NCBI RefSeq assembly: GCF_001685395.1
Contig: NZ_CP014167.1
Location: 4,844,001-4,908,000 of the forward strand
Source: Paenibacillus yonginensis
Lineage (GTDB): Bacteria > Bacillota > Bacilli > Paenibacillales > Paenibacillaceae
Reading direction: 5' to 3'
Length of the DNA: 64,000 bases
Every line of letters starts with the position of its first letter. Position 1 is the first letter of the stretch. Of the stretch, positions 1-7,415 are shown one piece after another. Both the position numbers and the translations under genes were made by a program. The notes under the pieces were generated by a model. That model saw nothing but the letters and a program-made list of their open reading frames with translations. It did no database searches and was not told the origin of the DNA.

Positions 1-2
1 TG

Positions 3-353
3 AAGGACAGCGGAAGATTGATCGGCAGCTGCGGATATAACAGCTGGCAGCTTGAAGGAGCTTACCGGGCCGAAATCGGATACGAGCTAGGCAAGTCTTA
101 TTGGGGCCAGGGCTACATGCATGAAGCGCTTCTTGCCATGTTTGAGTTCGGGTTTAACGTAATGGGGCTTAACCGGATCGAGGCGCTGCTATATCCCGTA
201 AATAAATCCTCCGTCCGCCTGCTGCAGAAGCTTGGGTTCCAAAGGGAAGGACTGCTGCGGGATTACCAGCGGGCAGGGGACCGTTTTGTCGATTTGGATA
301 TGTATTCAATGCTCCGCAGAGAATGGGAACAGAGGTCGGGGGCTAACGCATAA
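3..353 (+). CDS. GNAT-family N-acetyltransferase, 5' truncated by window edge
   Basis: This is the C-terminal part of a RimJ/RimL-like acetyltransferase. The reading frame is open to the first complete codon (KDSGRLIGSCGY...), so the start lies outside the window; the internal ATG at 18 is unlikely to be used. The visible segments are the acetyl-CoA-binding part (SYWGQGYMHEALLAM) and the closing helix-strand (NKSSVRLLQKLGFQREG), both standard for the RimJ group, which transfers acetyl groups to protein N-termini or small amines. The substrate cannot be read from the sequence. Confidence 0.85.
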   Translation, partial: KDSGRLIGSCGYNSWQLEGAYRAEIGYELGKSYWGQGYMHEALLAMFEFGFNVMGLNRIEALLYPVNKSSVRLLQKLGFQREGLLRDYQRAGDRFVDLDMYSMLRREWEQRSGANA

Positions 354-400
354 AAAAAGCCGCCTCTCCGCATTTTATATAAAAAGGGGAGGTGGATGAA

Positions 401-745
401 TTGGATAAACCGCTTCAATTGGATCAGCATTCGCTGGTTCAAGCCTGGCAGCAGCAGCTTCCGGAGATGATTGGCCCGGGCGATTCTACAGTAGTTCTGG
501 CTGACAATGCAAACCCACAGGCGATTAACGTGCATATCAACGCGGCAGGCCATCAAATGTATGCTTTTGATTTCAGATGCACGTACAAGGACACGAGGGA
601 GCTGGACATTGCGCTGGTCGATGTTGAAATGGCCGGACGTCCCATTGACGAGCACAGTGATGCGGTGCAGGAGCTGATTAATGACTATACGCGCCATATC
701 CATGAGTGCGCTCAGGTGCTTCACAACGTGACCGATCCTTCCTAA
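401..745 (+). CDS. Conserved-looking hypothetical protein, 114 aa
   Basis: Not recognised. The product starts MDKPLQLDQHSL and is acidic, soluble and without signal peptide or membrane segment. I choose TTG at 401 because a strong ribosome site (GGGGAGGTG, 386-394) sits six bases before it; the in-frame GTG at 392 falls inside that site. It lies 47 bases after the acetyltransferase and 26 bases before the next small gene, so all three could be one transcript ending at the hairpin at 993-1024. No function is proposed. Confidence 0.7.
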   Translation: MDKPLQLDQHSLVQAWQQQLPEMIGPGDSTVVLADNANPQAINVHINAAGHQMYAFDFRCTYKDTRELDIALVDVEMAGRPIDEHSDAVQELINDYTRHIHECAQVLHNVTDPS

Positions 746-771
746 CAGACAGAAGCTAAGGAGAAGATAAA

Positions 772-948
772 ATGAGCAAAACAAACGGACGTGTCGATCA
801 AACGCTGATTAACGAAGTCCATGATCTGGAGACAACACCGGTTAACGGTCATCAGGCCCAGCAGCTTAATCAGGACCGCAACGATCGCAGACATATTACC
901 AGCGAGAACCGGGATAAAAATACGGACATGGATCCTTCTCATCAATAG
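772..948 (+). CDS. Small hydrophilic protein, 58 aa
   Basis: A short gene reading MSKTNGRVDQTLINEVHDLE and ending in a TAG at 946. It has a ribosome site (AAGGAGAAG, 758-766) at normal spacing before ATG 772. The product is very polar (many N, Q, D, R, H), with no cysteine or hydrophobic segment, and looks intrinsically disordered, like many small spore or stress proteins of Bacillales. That resemblance is only compositional. It is the last gene before a strong terminator. Confidence 0.6.
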   Translation: MSKTNGRVDQTLINEVHDLETTPVNGHQAQQLNQDRNDRRHITSENRDKNTDMDPSHQ

Positions 949-992
949 GGATTTCCAACCATAAACCGTTGACCCGCTAACGGATCTACGCC

Positions 993-1024
993 AAAAATCC
1001 TCCGGAAGAGTCCGGAGGATTTTT
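993..1024. terminator. Bidirectional intrinsic terminator
   Basis: Perfect stem of AATCCTCCGGA-type arms (993-1006 with 1011-1024), tetraloop AGAG, flanked by A5 on the left and T5 on the right. It separates the rightward small genes from the leftward MarR gene and can serve both. Confidence 0.9.
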
Positions 1025-1056
1025 TGGGCTGTGGCAGGTTTTTACCTTGTTTCGTT

Positions 1057-1524
1057 CTATTTGCGGGGCAGGGGCGGAAGCTTCTCCGCTTCAGTACCCA
1101 TCTTTTTCAGCAGCCCGATCATGACTTGTTTCTCCTGGTCATTCAGGCCACTAAGCGCATGGTCAATCCGGTCCTCGAACTCGGGATAAAGCTGATCCAT
1201 CATCTCTTTGCCCTTTGGAGTCAGCTCTGCAAAAATAACCCGCCGGTCACGGACGCAAGGCGTGCGATGCAGCAGCCCTCCGGCTTCCAGCTTGTCGATC
1301 ACATAAGTCACGTTCCCGCTCTGCAGCAGCAGCTTGGCGCCAATTTGCTGGATCGGCTGAGGCCCTTTATAGTACAGGACCTCCAATACGGCGAAAGCCG
1401 TCGGATTGAACCCCTGCAGCTTGCTGGCCGTGACCGCGTGTTCGTTAACGCTCTTAAAGGATTTTGCCAGAACACGGTACAAATGCAGCGACAATTCCGC
1501 TTGATGTTCCTCTGCCTTCATCAT
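1057..1524 (-). CDS. MarR-family transcriptional regulator
   Basis: A 155-residue winged-helix protein of normal MarR length. The core runs from the helix around GFNPTAFAVLEVLYYKG through the recognition helix (QSGNVTYVIDKLEAGGLL) to the wing (RDRRVIFAELTPKGKEMM). Three candidate starts are in frame; the ribosome site AAGGCGGG (1531-1538) best fits ATG at 1524 (spacing six) rather than 1530. One cysteine precedes the wing (CVRDRR). It is divergent from the MFS exporter that follows, an arrangement in which MarR proteins often repress the transporter; no clear palindrome was seen between them, so that link is inference. Confidence 0.88.
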   Translation of the reverse strand: MMKAEEHQAELSLHLYRVLAKSFKSVNEHAVTASKLQGFNPTAFAVLEVLYYKGPQPIQQIGAKLLLQSGNVTYVIDKLEAGGLLHRTPCVRDRRVIFAELTPKGKEMMDQLYPEFEDRIDHALSGLNDQEKQVMIGLLKKMGTEAEKLPPLPRK

Positions 1525-1789
1525 CTTCATCCCGCCTTATTTTAAATGGTATTTGAACGTGGGTTAGAGCTTTATGTACCTGTATCTTAAGCCGTAGGCC
1601 AGAGTGGAAAAAATATAATTTATCACAATTTGGGCTATTTTTTGTGTTTTTGTTCTCAGGCTTCCTTCTCAGGCTGCAAAACAAAATACGGCTGCGGAAG
1701 CTCCGGCAAATCAGCCTCCGGACGGATGGAGCAGGACCTTGTTCCTCCTACAATGAGATTACGAATTCATTGACGGGAGTTGTTGTACG

Positions 1790-3103
1790 ATGAACAACCA
1801 TGTACGGGAAACGGCAGAACAGCCGCTGCTGAAAAATAAGACTTACCTTTCGCTGCTGGGCTCGCAAATCGTATCCAATCTGGGAGAATGGCTGACCATA
1901 TTGGCCATCTTGACGCTGGTCGGCCTGAAGTGGGACGCTACCCCTTGGCAGATCACGGGGGTAACCTTGTGTATGCTGCTGCCGGTGCTGCTTGGCGGGC
2001 CGCTGGCGGGCATGCTTGCCGACCGGGTTGAACGCAAACAGATTATGATCTGGGCGGACATCATACGGATTTTTGTGGTTCTGGGCATGGCCTTTGCCCA
2101 GGAGTTATGGCAGATGTACCTTTTATTGATCACCAAAAGCGTCTTTGACGTCATGTTTGGCCCTGCCAAAAGCGGGAAGATCAAAGAAATCGTACCTCGA
2201 AGCCAGCTGGAGCAGGCGGTTTCGTACAGCGCGATTATCGAGCAGAGCGCCAAGATCGCAGGTCCCGCTCTGGGCGGGCTGCTGACGGCTGTGTTTGGCC
2301 TGCAGGCCTGCTTTATGCTTAACGCTTTAACCTTTCTGATTTCGGCCCTGTTTCTGTTCCGCGTGCCAAGCCGCAGCCGTCTGCCGCTTATAGCGGGTGA
2401 AGAGCAGGGGGCTTCACCGGAGGGAGGGCAGGAAACGAAGTCTTCCGCCAAACAGGGATTTTTCAAGGAGCTGGCTGCCGGCATCCAGACGATCGCCGCA
2501 ATTCCGGTATTGGCATATGGCCTGCTGGCGCTTGCTATGGTGTTGGCCGTCCTGCAGATCGCCGATTCCCAGACCATTGTCCTGTTTCGGGATATTAAAA
2601 ATATGCCCGATGATATGCTGGGCTGGTGTATCGCTTTAAGCGGCGTAGGTACATTGGCAGCTGCGGTTGTCGTACGCTTACTGAAATCCTGGTCACCGCT
2701 TGCCAAGATGGGCACGGGTTCTGCGGTTATGGGAATTATGTTTTATGCGGCTAGCGTAGTAGCCCAGAATGGAGATTTTGGCACCATGCTCGGGAAATTG
2801 TCCATGATGCTGTCTTTTATGATTGTAGGTCTTGGTGCGGGAATGACCTTTATCCCGTTTCAGGCGGAGCTGCAGAAACGTACGCCGGAACGGCTGACGG
2901 GCCGGGTATTCGGCACGGTCAACAGCATCTTGTCCTCCGCTTCCTTGATCGGACCGCTGCTCGGCGGCTACCTGGTCACCACCTTCGGCGCTTTTGCCGC
3001 CTTTAGGCTATCCGGAGGCCTGGTTGCCTTGCTGGGGCTACTGCTCCTCTGCACCAAAGTTGTTATTATGAAAAGAGATCGTTTGGTCCATGCGGACGCA
3101 TGA
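1790..3103 (+). CDS. Major facilitator superfamily transporter
   Basis: A 437-residue membrane protein with about twelve hydrophobic segments and the MFS motif A between helices 2 and 3 (GMLADRVERKQIM). It resembles the MFS_3 group of drug and siderophore exporters. A polar, low-complexity cytoplasmic linker (EEQGASPEGGQETKSSAKQ) separates the two six-helix halves, as expected. It probably moves a small molecule out of the cell by proton exchange; the substrate is unknown. It stands alone, divergent from the MarR gene and convergent with the TetR gene. Confidence 0.85.
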   Translation: MNNHVRETAEQPLLKNKTYLSLLGSQIVSNLGEWLTILAILTLVGLKWDATPWQITGVTLCMLLPVLLGGPLAGMLADRVERKQIMIWADIIRIFVVLGMAFAQELWQMYLLLITKSVFDVMFGPAKSGKIKEIVPRSQLEQAVSYSAIIEQSAKIAGPALGGLLTAVFGLQACFMLNALTFLISALFLFRVPSRSRLPLIAGEEQGASPEGGQETKSSAKQGFFKELAAGIQTIAAIPVLAYGLLALAMVLAVLQIADSQTIVLFRDIKNMPDDMLGWCIALSGVGTLAAAVVVRLLKSWSPLAKMGTGSAVMGIMFYAASVVAQNGDFGTMLGKLSMMLSFMIVGLGAGMTFIPFQAELQKRTPERLTGRVFGTVNSILSSASLIGPLLGGYLVTTFGAFAAFRLSGGLVALLGLLLLCTKVVIMKRDRLVHADA

Positions 3104-3210
3104 AGAGCGGATCGAACGCTATATAGGGAACTGGCGTGCTGCCGGCTGGAACAGCATTTGCCGGAGCTTGCGCACCGACGCACCGCCCAATCACCAATAG
3201 CAGCAGTAAG

Positions 3211-3252
3211 AACCCTCCCGCAGTACTGGCTTCCAGTAATTGTGGGGGGGTT
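3211..3252. terminator. Hairpin between MFS gene and TetR gene
   Basis: Imperfect 19-20 bp arms (3211-3229 and 3233-3252; core AACCCTCCC with GGGGGGGTT, and TACTGG with CCAGTA). No long T-run follows on either strand, so termination is likely but not certain. The remaining bases from 3104 to 3359 show nothing convincing. Confidence 0.5.
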
Positions 3253-3359
3253 CCTTTCCTGTGATGCTGCATTCTTTAACCGCTGCCCGCCATGACCATC
3301 CCGTTAAAGATACGGGCGCCCAAAGTTATACCCCGGCGGTGATCTGGTTCCACAGAATA

Positions 3360-3443
3360 TCATGGAAGAAAAAAGTACCGGAGGAGCAGCAGCTTGAGCA
3401 GCAGGACGACGAAAACGGCGATAAAGGGAGAGCTGTTAATCAT
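3360..3443 (-). pseudogene. 27-codon hydrophobic ORF overlapping the TetR stop; possible remnant of a membrane protein
   Basis: An ATG overlaps the TetR stop as ATGA and opens a frame starting MINSSPFIAV that reads almost entirely as one transmembrane helix, then stops. A shift at the T6 run (about 3366-3373) would extend it as RYFFFHDILWNQITAGV before another stop. The extended reading resembles the N-terminal helix region of LTA-synthase/sulfatase-type membrane proteins. I read it as a decayed remnant that was once translationally coupled to the regulator; a functional tiny membrane peptide is the alternative. Confidence 0.3.
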
Positions 3444-4042
3444 TTTTGGTATTGCGGACCACAAATGCCATAAAAGAACACATGAATCATATCCTCTGTA
3501 AACGCTTCGGGATCCTCACTCTGATTGACCAGATCCAGCATTTTTTCGTACTGCTCCGTTATCATACCTACATATAGAAGCACCATTTGGACGGACACTT
3601 TCTCTGAAATTTCTCCCCGCTGCTGGCCCTTCTGCACAAAATGGGTGATCAAAGGAATGGCACGTTCCTCATACTGCTGCTGGATAAATCGGTTAATTTC
3701 AGGGTCGGCTTCGATCAGCTGCTTGAGCGCGGAAGGGGTGAAGGGCAGCTTTAACCGGCTTTTTTGAAAAATAATGTATTCGATTTTTTCCTTCAGCGGC
3801 GCATCGCCCGTCAGCACGCTCTCATATTCCTCCATCAGCATGGAGACAAACTCCTTAAACACTTCGCGGAGCAGTGCTTCTTTGCTTCCAAAATAGTTGT
3901 ATATGGTGACCTGCGAAACTTCCGCTCTGGCTGCGATATCCTTAATGCGGATTTGCCGGGGTTCCCATTCGCCCAGCATTTCCAATACCGTTTGTTTGAT
4001 CTTTTGTTTAATCTGCATTGCCCGCTTCTCAAATCCATTCAT
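3440..4042 (-). CDS. TetR/AcrR-family transcriptional regulator
   Basis: A 200-residue TetR protein. The N-terminal helix-turn-helix (about residues 15-60: IRIKDIAARAEVSQVTIYNYFGSKEALLREVF) is typical; the rest is the helical ligand-binding and dimer domain. It is divergent from an ABC exporter pair, and two palindromes with the same half-site (TTTCAT/ATGAAA) bracket the exporter promoter. The likely role is repression of the exporter and of itself until an unknown ligand binds. The start ATG at 4042 follows a weak AGGATGG site; an internal ATG at 4018 is possible. Confidence 0.88.
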   Translation of the reverse strand: MNGFEKRAMQIKQKIKQTVLEMLGEWEPRQIRIKDIAARAEVSQVTIYNYFGSKEALLREVFKEFVSMLMEEYESVLTGDAPLKEKIEYIIFQKSRLKLPFTPSALKQLIEADPEINRFIQQQYEERAIPLITHFVQKGQQRGEISEKVSVQMVLLYVGMITEQYEKMLDLVNQSEDPEAFTEDMIHVFFYGICGPQYQK

Positions 4043-4154
4043 TTCTTACGAACCATCCTAACTTTTTTAAAATAGGTCATCGGCTTGATCGAATGAACGA
4101 AGAATATCGGCTCTCGCCGGTTCGATCTAATTAATGAAATTATAACACAAAAAT

Positions 4155-4166
4155 ATTTCATGAAAT
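4155..4166. promoter_or_regulatory. Probable TetR operator 1
   Basis: Perfect 12-bp palindrome ATTTCATGAAAT, ending four bases before the -35 box of the ABC promoter. It shares its half-site with operator 2 at 4203-4234. Confidence 0.6.
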
Positions 4167-4169
4167 GTA

Positions 4170-4198
4170 TTGACGGTGGAAAGCGGCAGGCGTATGAT
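4170..4198 (+). promoter_or_regulatory. SigA-type promoter of the ABC exporter genes
   Basis: TTGACG (4170-4175), 17-base spacer, TATGAT (4193-4198). The expected start of transcription near 4205 falls inside operator 2. Confidence 0.75.
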
Positions 4199-4202
4199 CC
4201 GA

Positions 4203-4234
4203 TTATGAAATATTTGAACAATAATATTTCATAA
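4203..4234. promoter_or_regulatory. Probable TetR operator 2
   Basis: Perfect inverted repeat TTATGAAATATT / AATATTTCATAA (4203-4214 and 4223-4234) with an eight-base spacer. It covers the expected transcription start, a classical repressor position. Confidence 0.7.
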
Positions 4235-4261
4235 ATTTAAACGTCCATTGGAGGCGCTGGT

Positions 4262-5149
4262 ATGCTGAGCGTTGAACATGTAACCAAAATTTTTCCGAAC
4301 GGGAGAGGCATTCGGGACGTCACCTTTTCGGTCCGCCGCGGCGAAGTGTTCGGTTTCCTGGGGCCGAATGGAGCCGGCAAATCGACGACGATTCGGCATA
4401 TTATGGGCTTTTTGAAGCCGGATCAAGGCTCCGTAAAGGTATGCGGCTACGACACGTGGAAGGAACAGGGGCGCTTTCAAAAATATATCGGCTACCTTCC
4501 CGGCGAAATTGCGTTTATCGAGGGGATGACCGGCAAAGCGTTTCTGGATTTTATGGCAGGCATGCAGGGCGGCGTCGATCCGGCTTGGCGCGACGAACTC
4601 ATCCGCCGGCTGCAGTTTGACGTCCGAACGCCGATCCGGAAAATGTCCAAGGGAATGAAGCAGAAGGTCGGGATCGTTGCCGCCTTCATGCACCGGCCGG
4701 AGGTCATTATCCTGGATGAGCCGACGTCAGGGCTGGATCCGCTCATGCAAAAAGTGTTTATCGAGCTCGTGCTGGAGGAGAAGGCAAAGGGGACGACCTT
4801 CCTGATGTCCTCGCATAATTTTCCGGAAATTGAACGGACCTGCGATAGGGCAGCGATCATCAAGGACGGCGTGATTATTGCGGTCAAGGATATCCATGAT
4901 TTGCAGTCGATGCAGCGCAAGCTGTTCGAAGTGACGTTTGAGACGGAGCAGGAGCTGGACGATTTCATGAAATGCGGCCTGAAGATCGATTCCCGGGAAG
5001 GAAACCGCGTGCGGGTAGCCGTTCAGGGAGACATGAACCGGTTTATCCGCGAAACCGCCCGCTTTCACGTCCGCAATATCGATGTGTTCACGCAGAACCT
5101 GGAGGACATTTTTATGGATTATTACGATCGGGAGGGTCAAACGCCATGA
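4262..5149 (+). CDS. ABC transporter ATP-binding protein
   Basis: A 295-residue ATPase subunit of a drug/lipid exporter-type ABC system. Walker A GPNGAGKST is at residues 34-42, the signature SKGMKQK near 130, Walker B VIILDEPTSGLDP near 150, and the H-loop in SSHNFPEIE near 183. A C-terminal regulatory tail follows. The ribosome site GGAGGC (4250-4255) supports ATG 4262. The stop overlaps the permease start as ATGA, so the two are translationally coupled. Expression is probably controlled by the divergent TetR protein. Confidence 0.92.
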   Translation: MLSVEHVTKIFPNGRGIRDVTFSVRRGEVFGFLGPNGAGKSTTIRHIMGFLKPDQGSVKVCGYDTWKEQGRFQKYIGYLPGEIAFIEGMTGKAFLDFMAGMQGGVDPAWRDELIRRLQFDVRTPIRKMSKGMKQKVGIVAAFMHRPEVIILDEPTSGLDPLMQKVFIELVLEEKAKGTTFLMSSHNFPEIERTCDRAAIIKDGVIIAVKDIHDLQSMQRKLFEVTFETEQELDDFMKCGLKIDSREGNRVRVAVQGDMNRFIRETARFHVRNIDVFTQNLEDIFMDYYDREGQTP

Positions 5150-5958
5150 ATATGCCGCTGTACAGACAAATGCTTGCGATTAACCTCAAAATGTTCATGA
5201 ATTATGCCGTCGGATCGGCCTTTTATATCTTGTTGATGTTTTGGGTTTATCCGGGAATCGCCAAAAACAGCAGCAGCTTGAATTCGCTGATCGATGGGAT
5301 GCCGGAGGGCCTGGGCAAGGCGTTCGGCCTGGAAAACGGCTTCGGCAGCATCGGCGCGTTTATATCCGGTGAGTACTACGGCCTGTTGTATCTGCTGATT
5401 CTGTCCATCTTCTGCATTCTCGTATCCACGCAGCTGATCGCCAAGCTTGTCGACCAGGGCTCGATGGCGTACCTGTTGTCGGCGCCCACCACCCGCACGA
5501 AGGTAGCCCTGACCCAGGCGGCCGTGCTGCTCTCCGGGCTGGTGCTGATTTGCGCGGTCACGACACTCGCCGGGTTTGCCGGGTACGCCTGGTTTATCGG
5601 GGATTTGGGGGATTTCGACAGCACCGGCTTTGTGCTGCTGAATGCAGGCGCCCTGCTGCTGTTCTTCTGTATCGGAGGCATTTCTTATTTGATTTCAGCC
5701 TGCTGCAATGACGAGAAGCGGGCGCTGACGCTCTCGGGCGTGATCGTCATCGGTTTTTTCAGCCTGAACCTGATCGGCAAAATCAGCGGGCAGCTCAGCT
5801 GGATGCGGCATATTTCGGTCTTTTCCTTATTTGATCCCGGTAAGATCGTCGGCAAAACGGCGGATTGGCCAGTGTCCGTCTCTGTTCTGGCAGGCATTGG
5901 CGCGGTAGCCTTCGCCGCCGGCATGATTATTTTCCGGAAAAGAAGCCTGCCGCTGTAA
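5146..5958 (+). CDS. ABC-2-type exporter permease
   Basis: A 270-residue membrane protein (starts MNMPLYRQMLAIN) with about six hydrophobic helices in the ABC-2 pattern: one N-terminal helix, a large outside loop (GMPEGLGKAFGLENGFGSIG), then five helices. The true start is the ATG overlapping the ATPase stop; the frame is open further upstream but inside the ATPase gene. Together with the preceding ATPase it should form a homodimeric exporter in the cytoplasmic membrane. The substrate is unknown; control by TetR suggests an antibiotic or other toxic compound. Confidence 0.88.
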   Translation: MNMPLYRQMLAINLKMFMNYAVGSAFYILLMFWVYPGIAKNSSSLNSLIDGMPEGLGKAFGLENGFGSIGAFISGEYYGLLYLLILSIFCILVSTQLIAKLVDQGSMAYLLSAPTTRTKVALTQAAVLLSGLVLICAVTTLAGFAGYAWFIGDLGDFDSTGFVLLNAGALLLFFCIGGISYLISACCNDEKRALTLSGVIVIGFFSLNLIGKISGQLSWMRHISVFSLFDPGKIVGKTADWPVSVSVLAGIGAVAFAAGMIIFRKRSLPL

Positions 5959-5971
5959 ATCAAGCTATATT

Positions 5972-6073
5972 AGGGGAGCAGATAGAGCTTACCGGGCTCG
6001 GGGAACGAGCTATGACATCGGGACGCCCGAGGCTTACCGCGAGGTGACCGGAGAACTATGCAGCTTTGTTTGA
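5972..6073 (+). pseudogene. C-terminal remnant of a sugar-nucleotidyltransferase
   Basis: One frame reads ...SYDIGTPEAYREVTGEL and reaches a TGA at 6071. The phrase (F/Y)DIGTPE.Y is the hallmark near the C-terminus of NTP_transferase-type enzymes such as mannose-1-phosphate guanylyltransferases. Nothing resembling the catalytic N-terminal part lies upstream, where the ABC permease ends at 5958. I read this as a deletion scar. The match is short, so chance is not excluded. Confidence 0.4.
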
Positions 6074-6204
6074 GTTTTAATTATTCATGTGTTATAACGT
6101 ATATTTATCCGAATGATGCTGAAGGAGCGCTATACTTGTATAATTTTTTGAAGTAACGAGCAACACGTGGCTGGCCAGCCGGTCATTTTCAAGAATAACT
6201 CCTT

Positions 6205-6565
6205 ATGTTATGCCGTCCGACCTGGATAAACGTCACGCCTGGCAATGGGTATATTCAGGTGGACCTATCCAGCATGCGGGTTCCGGACCTTCAGCGAGAA
6301 ACGGCGCCGGCGGCTGGCCCCGGGCTTCATGTCGTCTTCCGGGACCGGCGAGATACCGTCTGGCTCGAGCAGAGATCACCCATGAACAGATACCGGGCCT
6401 CGGACAATCGATCCTGGCGCACGCGCTGGCCTCGACTCCGCTCAAGCAGGGTTTTTCCTGTTACAGCAAGGGAGTGAGACGGTAGCCGCCGGACTCGGCG
6501 TCATTCAGGAGGGATGGCTGGGCCTGTACGAGTTTTCAACCAGAAGGGGGAGAAAGCTGCGGCGG
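6205..6565 (+). pseudogene. Frameshifted remnant of a GNAT acetyltransferase
   Basis: Three frames, read in order, join into one recognisable GNAT sequence. The first gives YIQVDLSSMRVPDL and DTVWLEQ (6250-6372), the second ITHEQIPGLGQSILAHAL (to about 6445), the third FFLLQQGSETVAAGLGVIQ then EGWLGLYEFSTR (to about 6545). This matches GNAT proteins in which ..VACGLGVVEG..GLYDIVT.. precedes the acetyl-CoA loop. The N-terminal half is missing and the C-terminal loop is garbled. At least two frameshifts are needed. The last frame stays open into the next ABC ATPase gene. Confidence 0.6.
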
Positions 6566-6601
6566 TCGCAACGGGAAACGCGGGTTGAACGCAGCGTCTT
6601 T

Positions 6602-7393
6602 ATGAGCAGTAATAAGCAGAACGGAACGGAAAACTTGGTGAAAAATTTGCCGGATACTTTGCCGGATAACGTGCCGGGCAGCCAGACGGAAGGCGGTCCC
6701 GTCCTGGACGTCTTCATCCGGCAGGCCGGATACGAGCAGGATCAAAGCCGGATCAGCGGAATCCGGCTTCAAGTGAAGCCGGGCGGCCTGACCGGGCTGA
6801 TCGGACCCAACGGTGCCGGGAAGAGCACCACCATCAAAGCGATTATCGGCATTCTGCCCTTTGCGGATGCCGTAATCGCTTTTCGCGGCGGGAAAGGCTC
6901 ATACGCCTATGTGCCGGAACAGCCCGTTTATTATGAAACATTAACGCTTTGGGAGCATCTGGCCTTGGCGGCCGCGGTCAACGAGCTCCCGGACGAGGTA
7001 TGGGTGCCGCGGAGCGAGCAGCTGCTGGAACGTTTTCGATTGGAGGAGGCAAAACATCTGCTCCCCGGCGGTTTTTCCAAAGGGATGCTTCAAAAGATGA
7101 TGCTCCTGATCGGCTTTCTGTCCAAGCCGGATGTTTATATCGTGGACGAGCCGTTTATCGGCCTTGATCCCCGGGCAACACGCGATTTTCTCAGCCTGCT
7201 GAATGAAGAGCGGGAGCGCGGTGCCGGAATTTTAATGTCGACGCATGTGCTGGATACGGCGGAAAAGATTTGCGACGATTTTGTTCTGATCGACCACGGG
7301 AGGATGGCGGCGGAAGGGACGCTGGACGATATCCGCGGGTTATGCGGCCGTCCGGAAGCTTCGCTGTTTGACTGCTTTGACCTGTTAACCTGA
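6602..7393 (+). CDS. ABC transporter ATP-binding protein, YthP-like
   Basis: A 263-residue ATPase with Walker A GPNGAGKST near residues 73-81, signature SKGMLQK near 160, Walker B VYIVDEPFIGLDP, and H-loop STHVLD. With the next gene it resembles the YthP/YthQ and EcsA/EcsB pairs of Bacillus. The family normally begins close to the segment VLDVFIRQAGYEQ (residue 34 on). The first 33 residues are therefore extra and polar, and no good ribosome site precedes ATG 6602. The upstream frame is open into the acetyltransferase pseudogene, so the start is uncertain and the N-terminus may be a by-product of a deletion. Confidence 0.85.
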   Translation: MSSNKQNGTENLVKNLPDTLPDNVPGSQTEGGPVLDVFIRQAGYEQDQSRISGIRLQVKPGGLTGLIGPNGAGKSTTIKAIIGILPFADAVIAFRGGKGSYAYVPEQPVYYETLTLWEHLALAAAVNELPDEVWVPRSEQLLERFRLEEAKHLLPGGFSKGMLQKMMLLIGFLSKPDVYIVDEPFIGLDPRATRDFLSLLNEERERGAGILMSTHVLDTAEKICDDFVLIDHGRMAAEGTLDDIRGLCGRPEASLFDCFDLLT

Positions 7394-7415
7394 GTGCAGA
7401 GAGGGGAGAGATTTG

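Noticed and set aside
6233..6485. Several short open frames on both strands in the gap before the second ABC system
   Set aside because: They are fragments produced by the frameshifted acetyltransferase pseudogene and its antisense.
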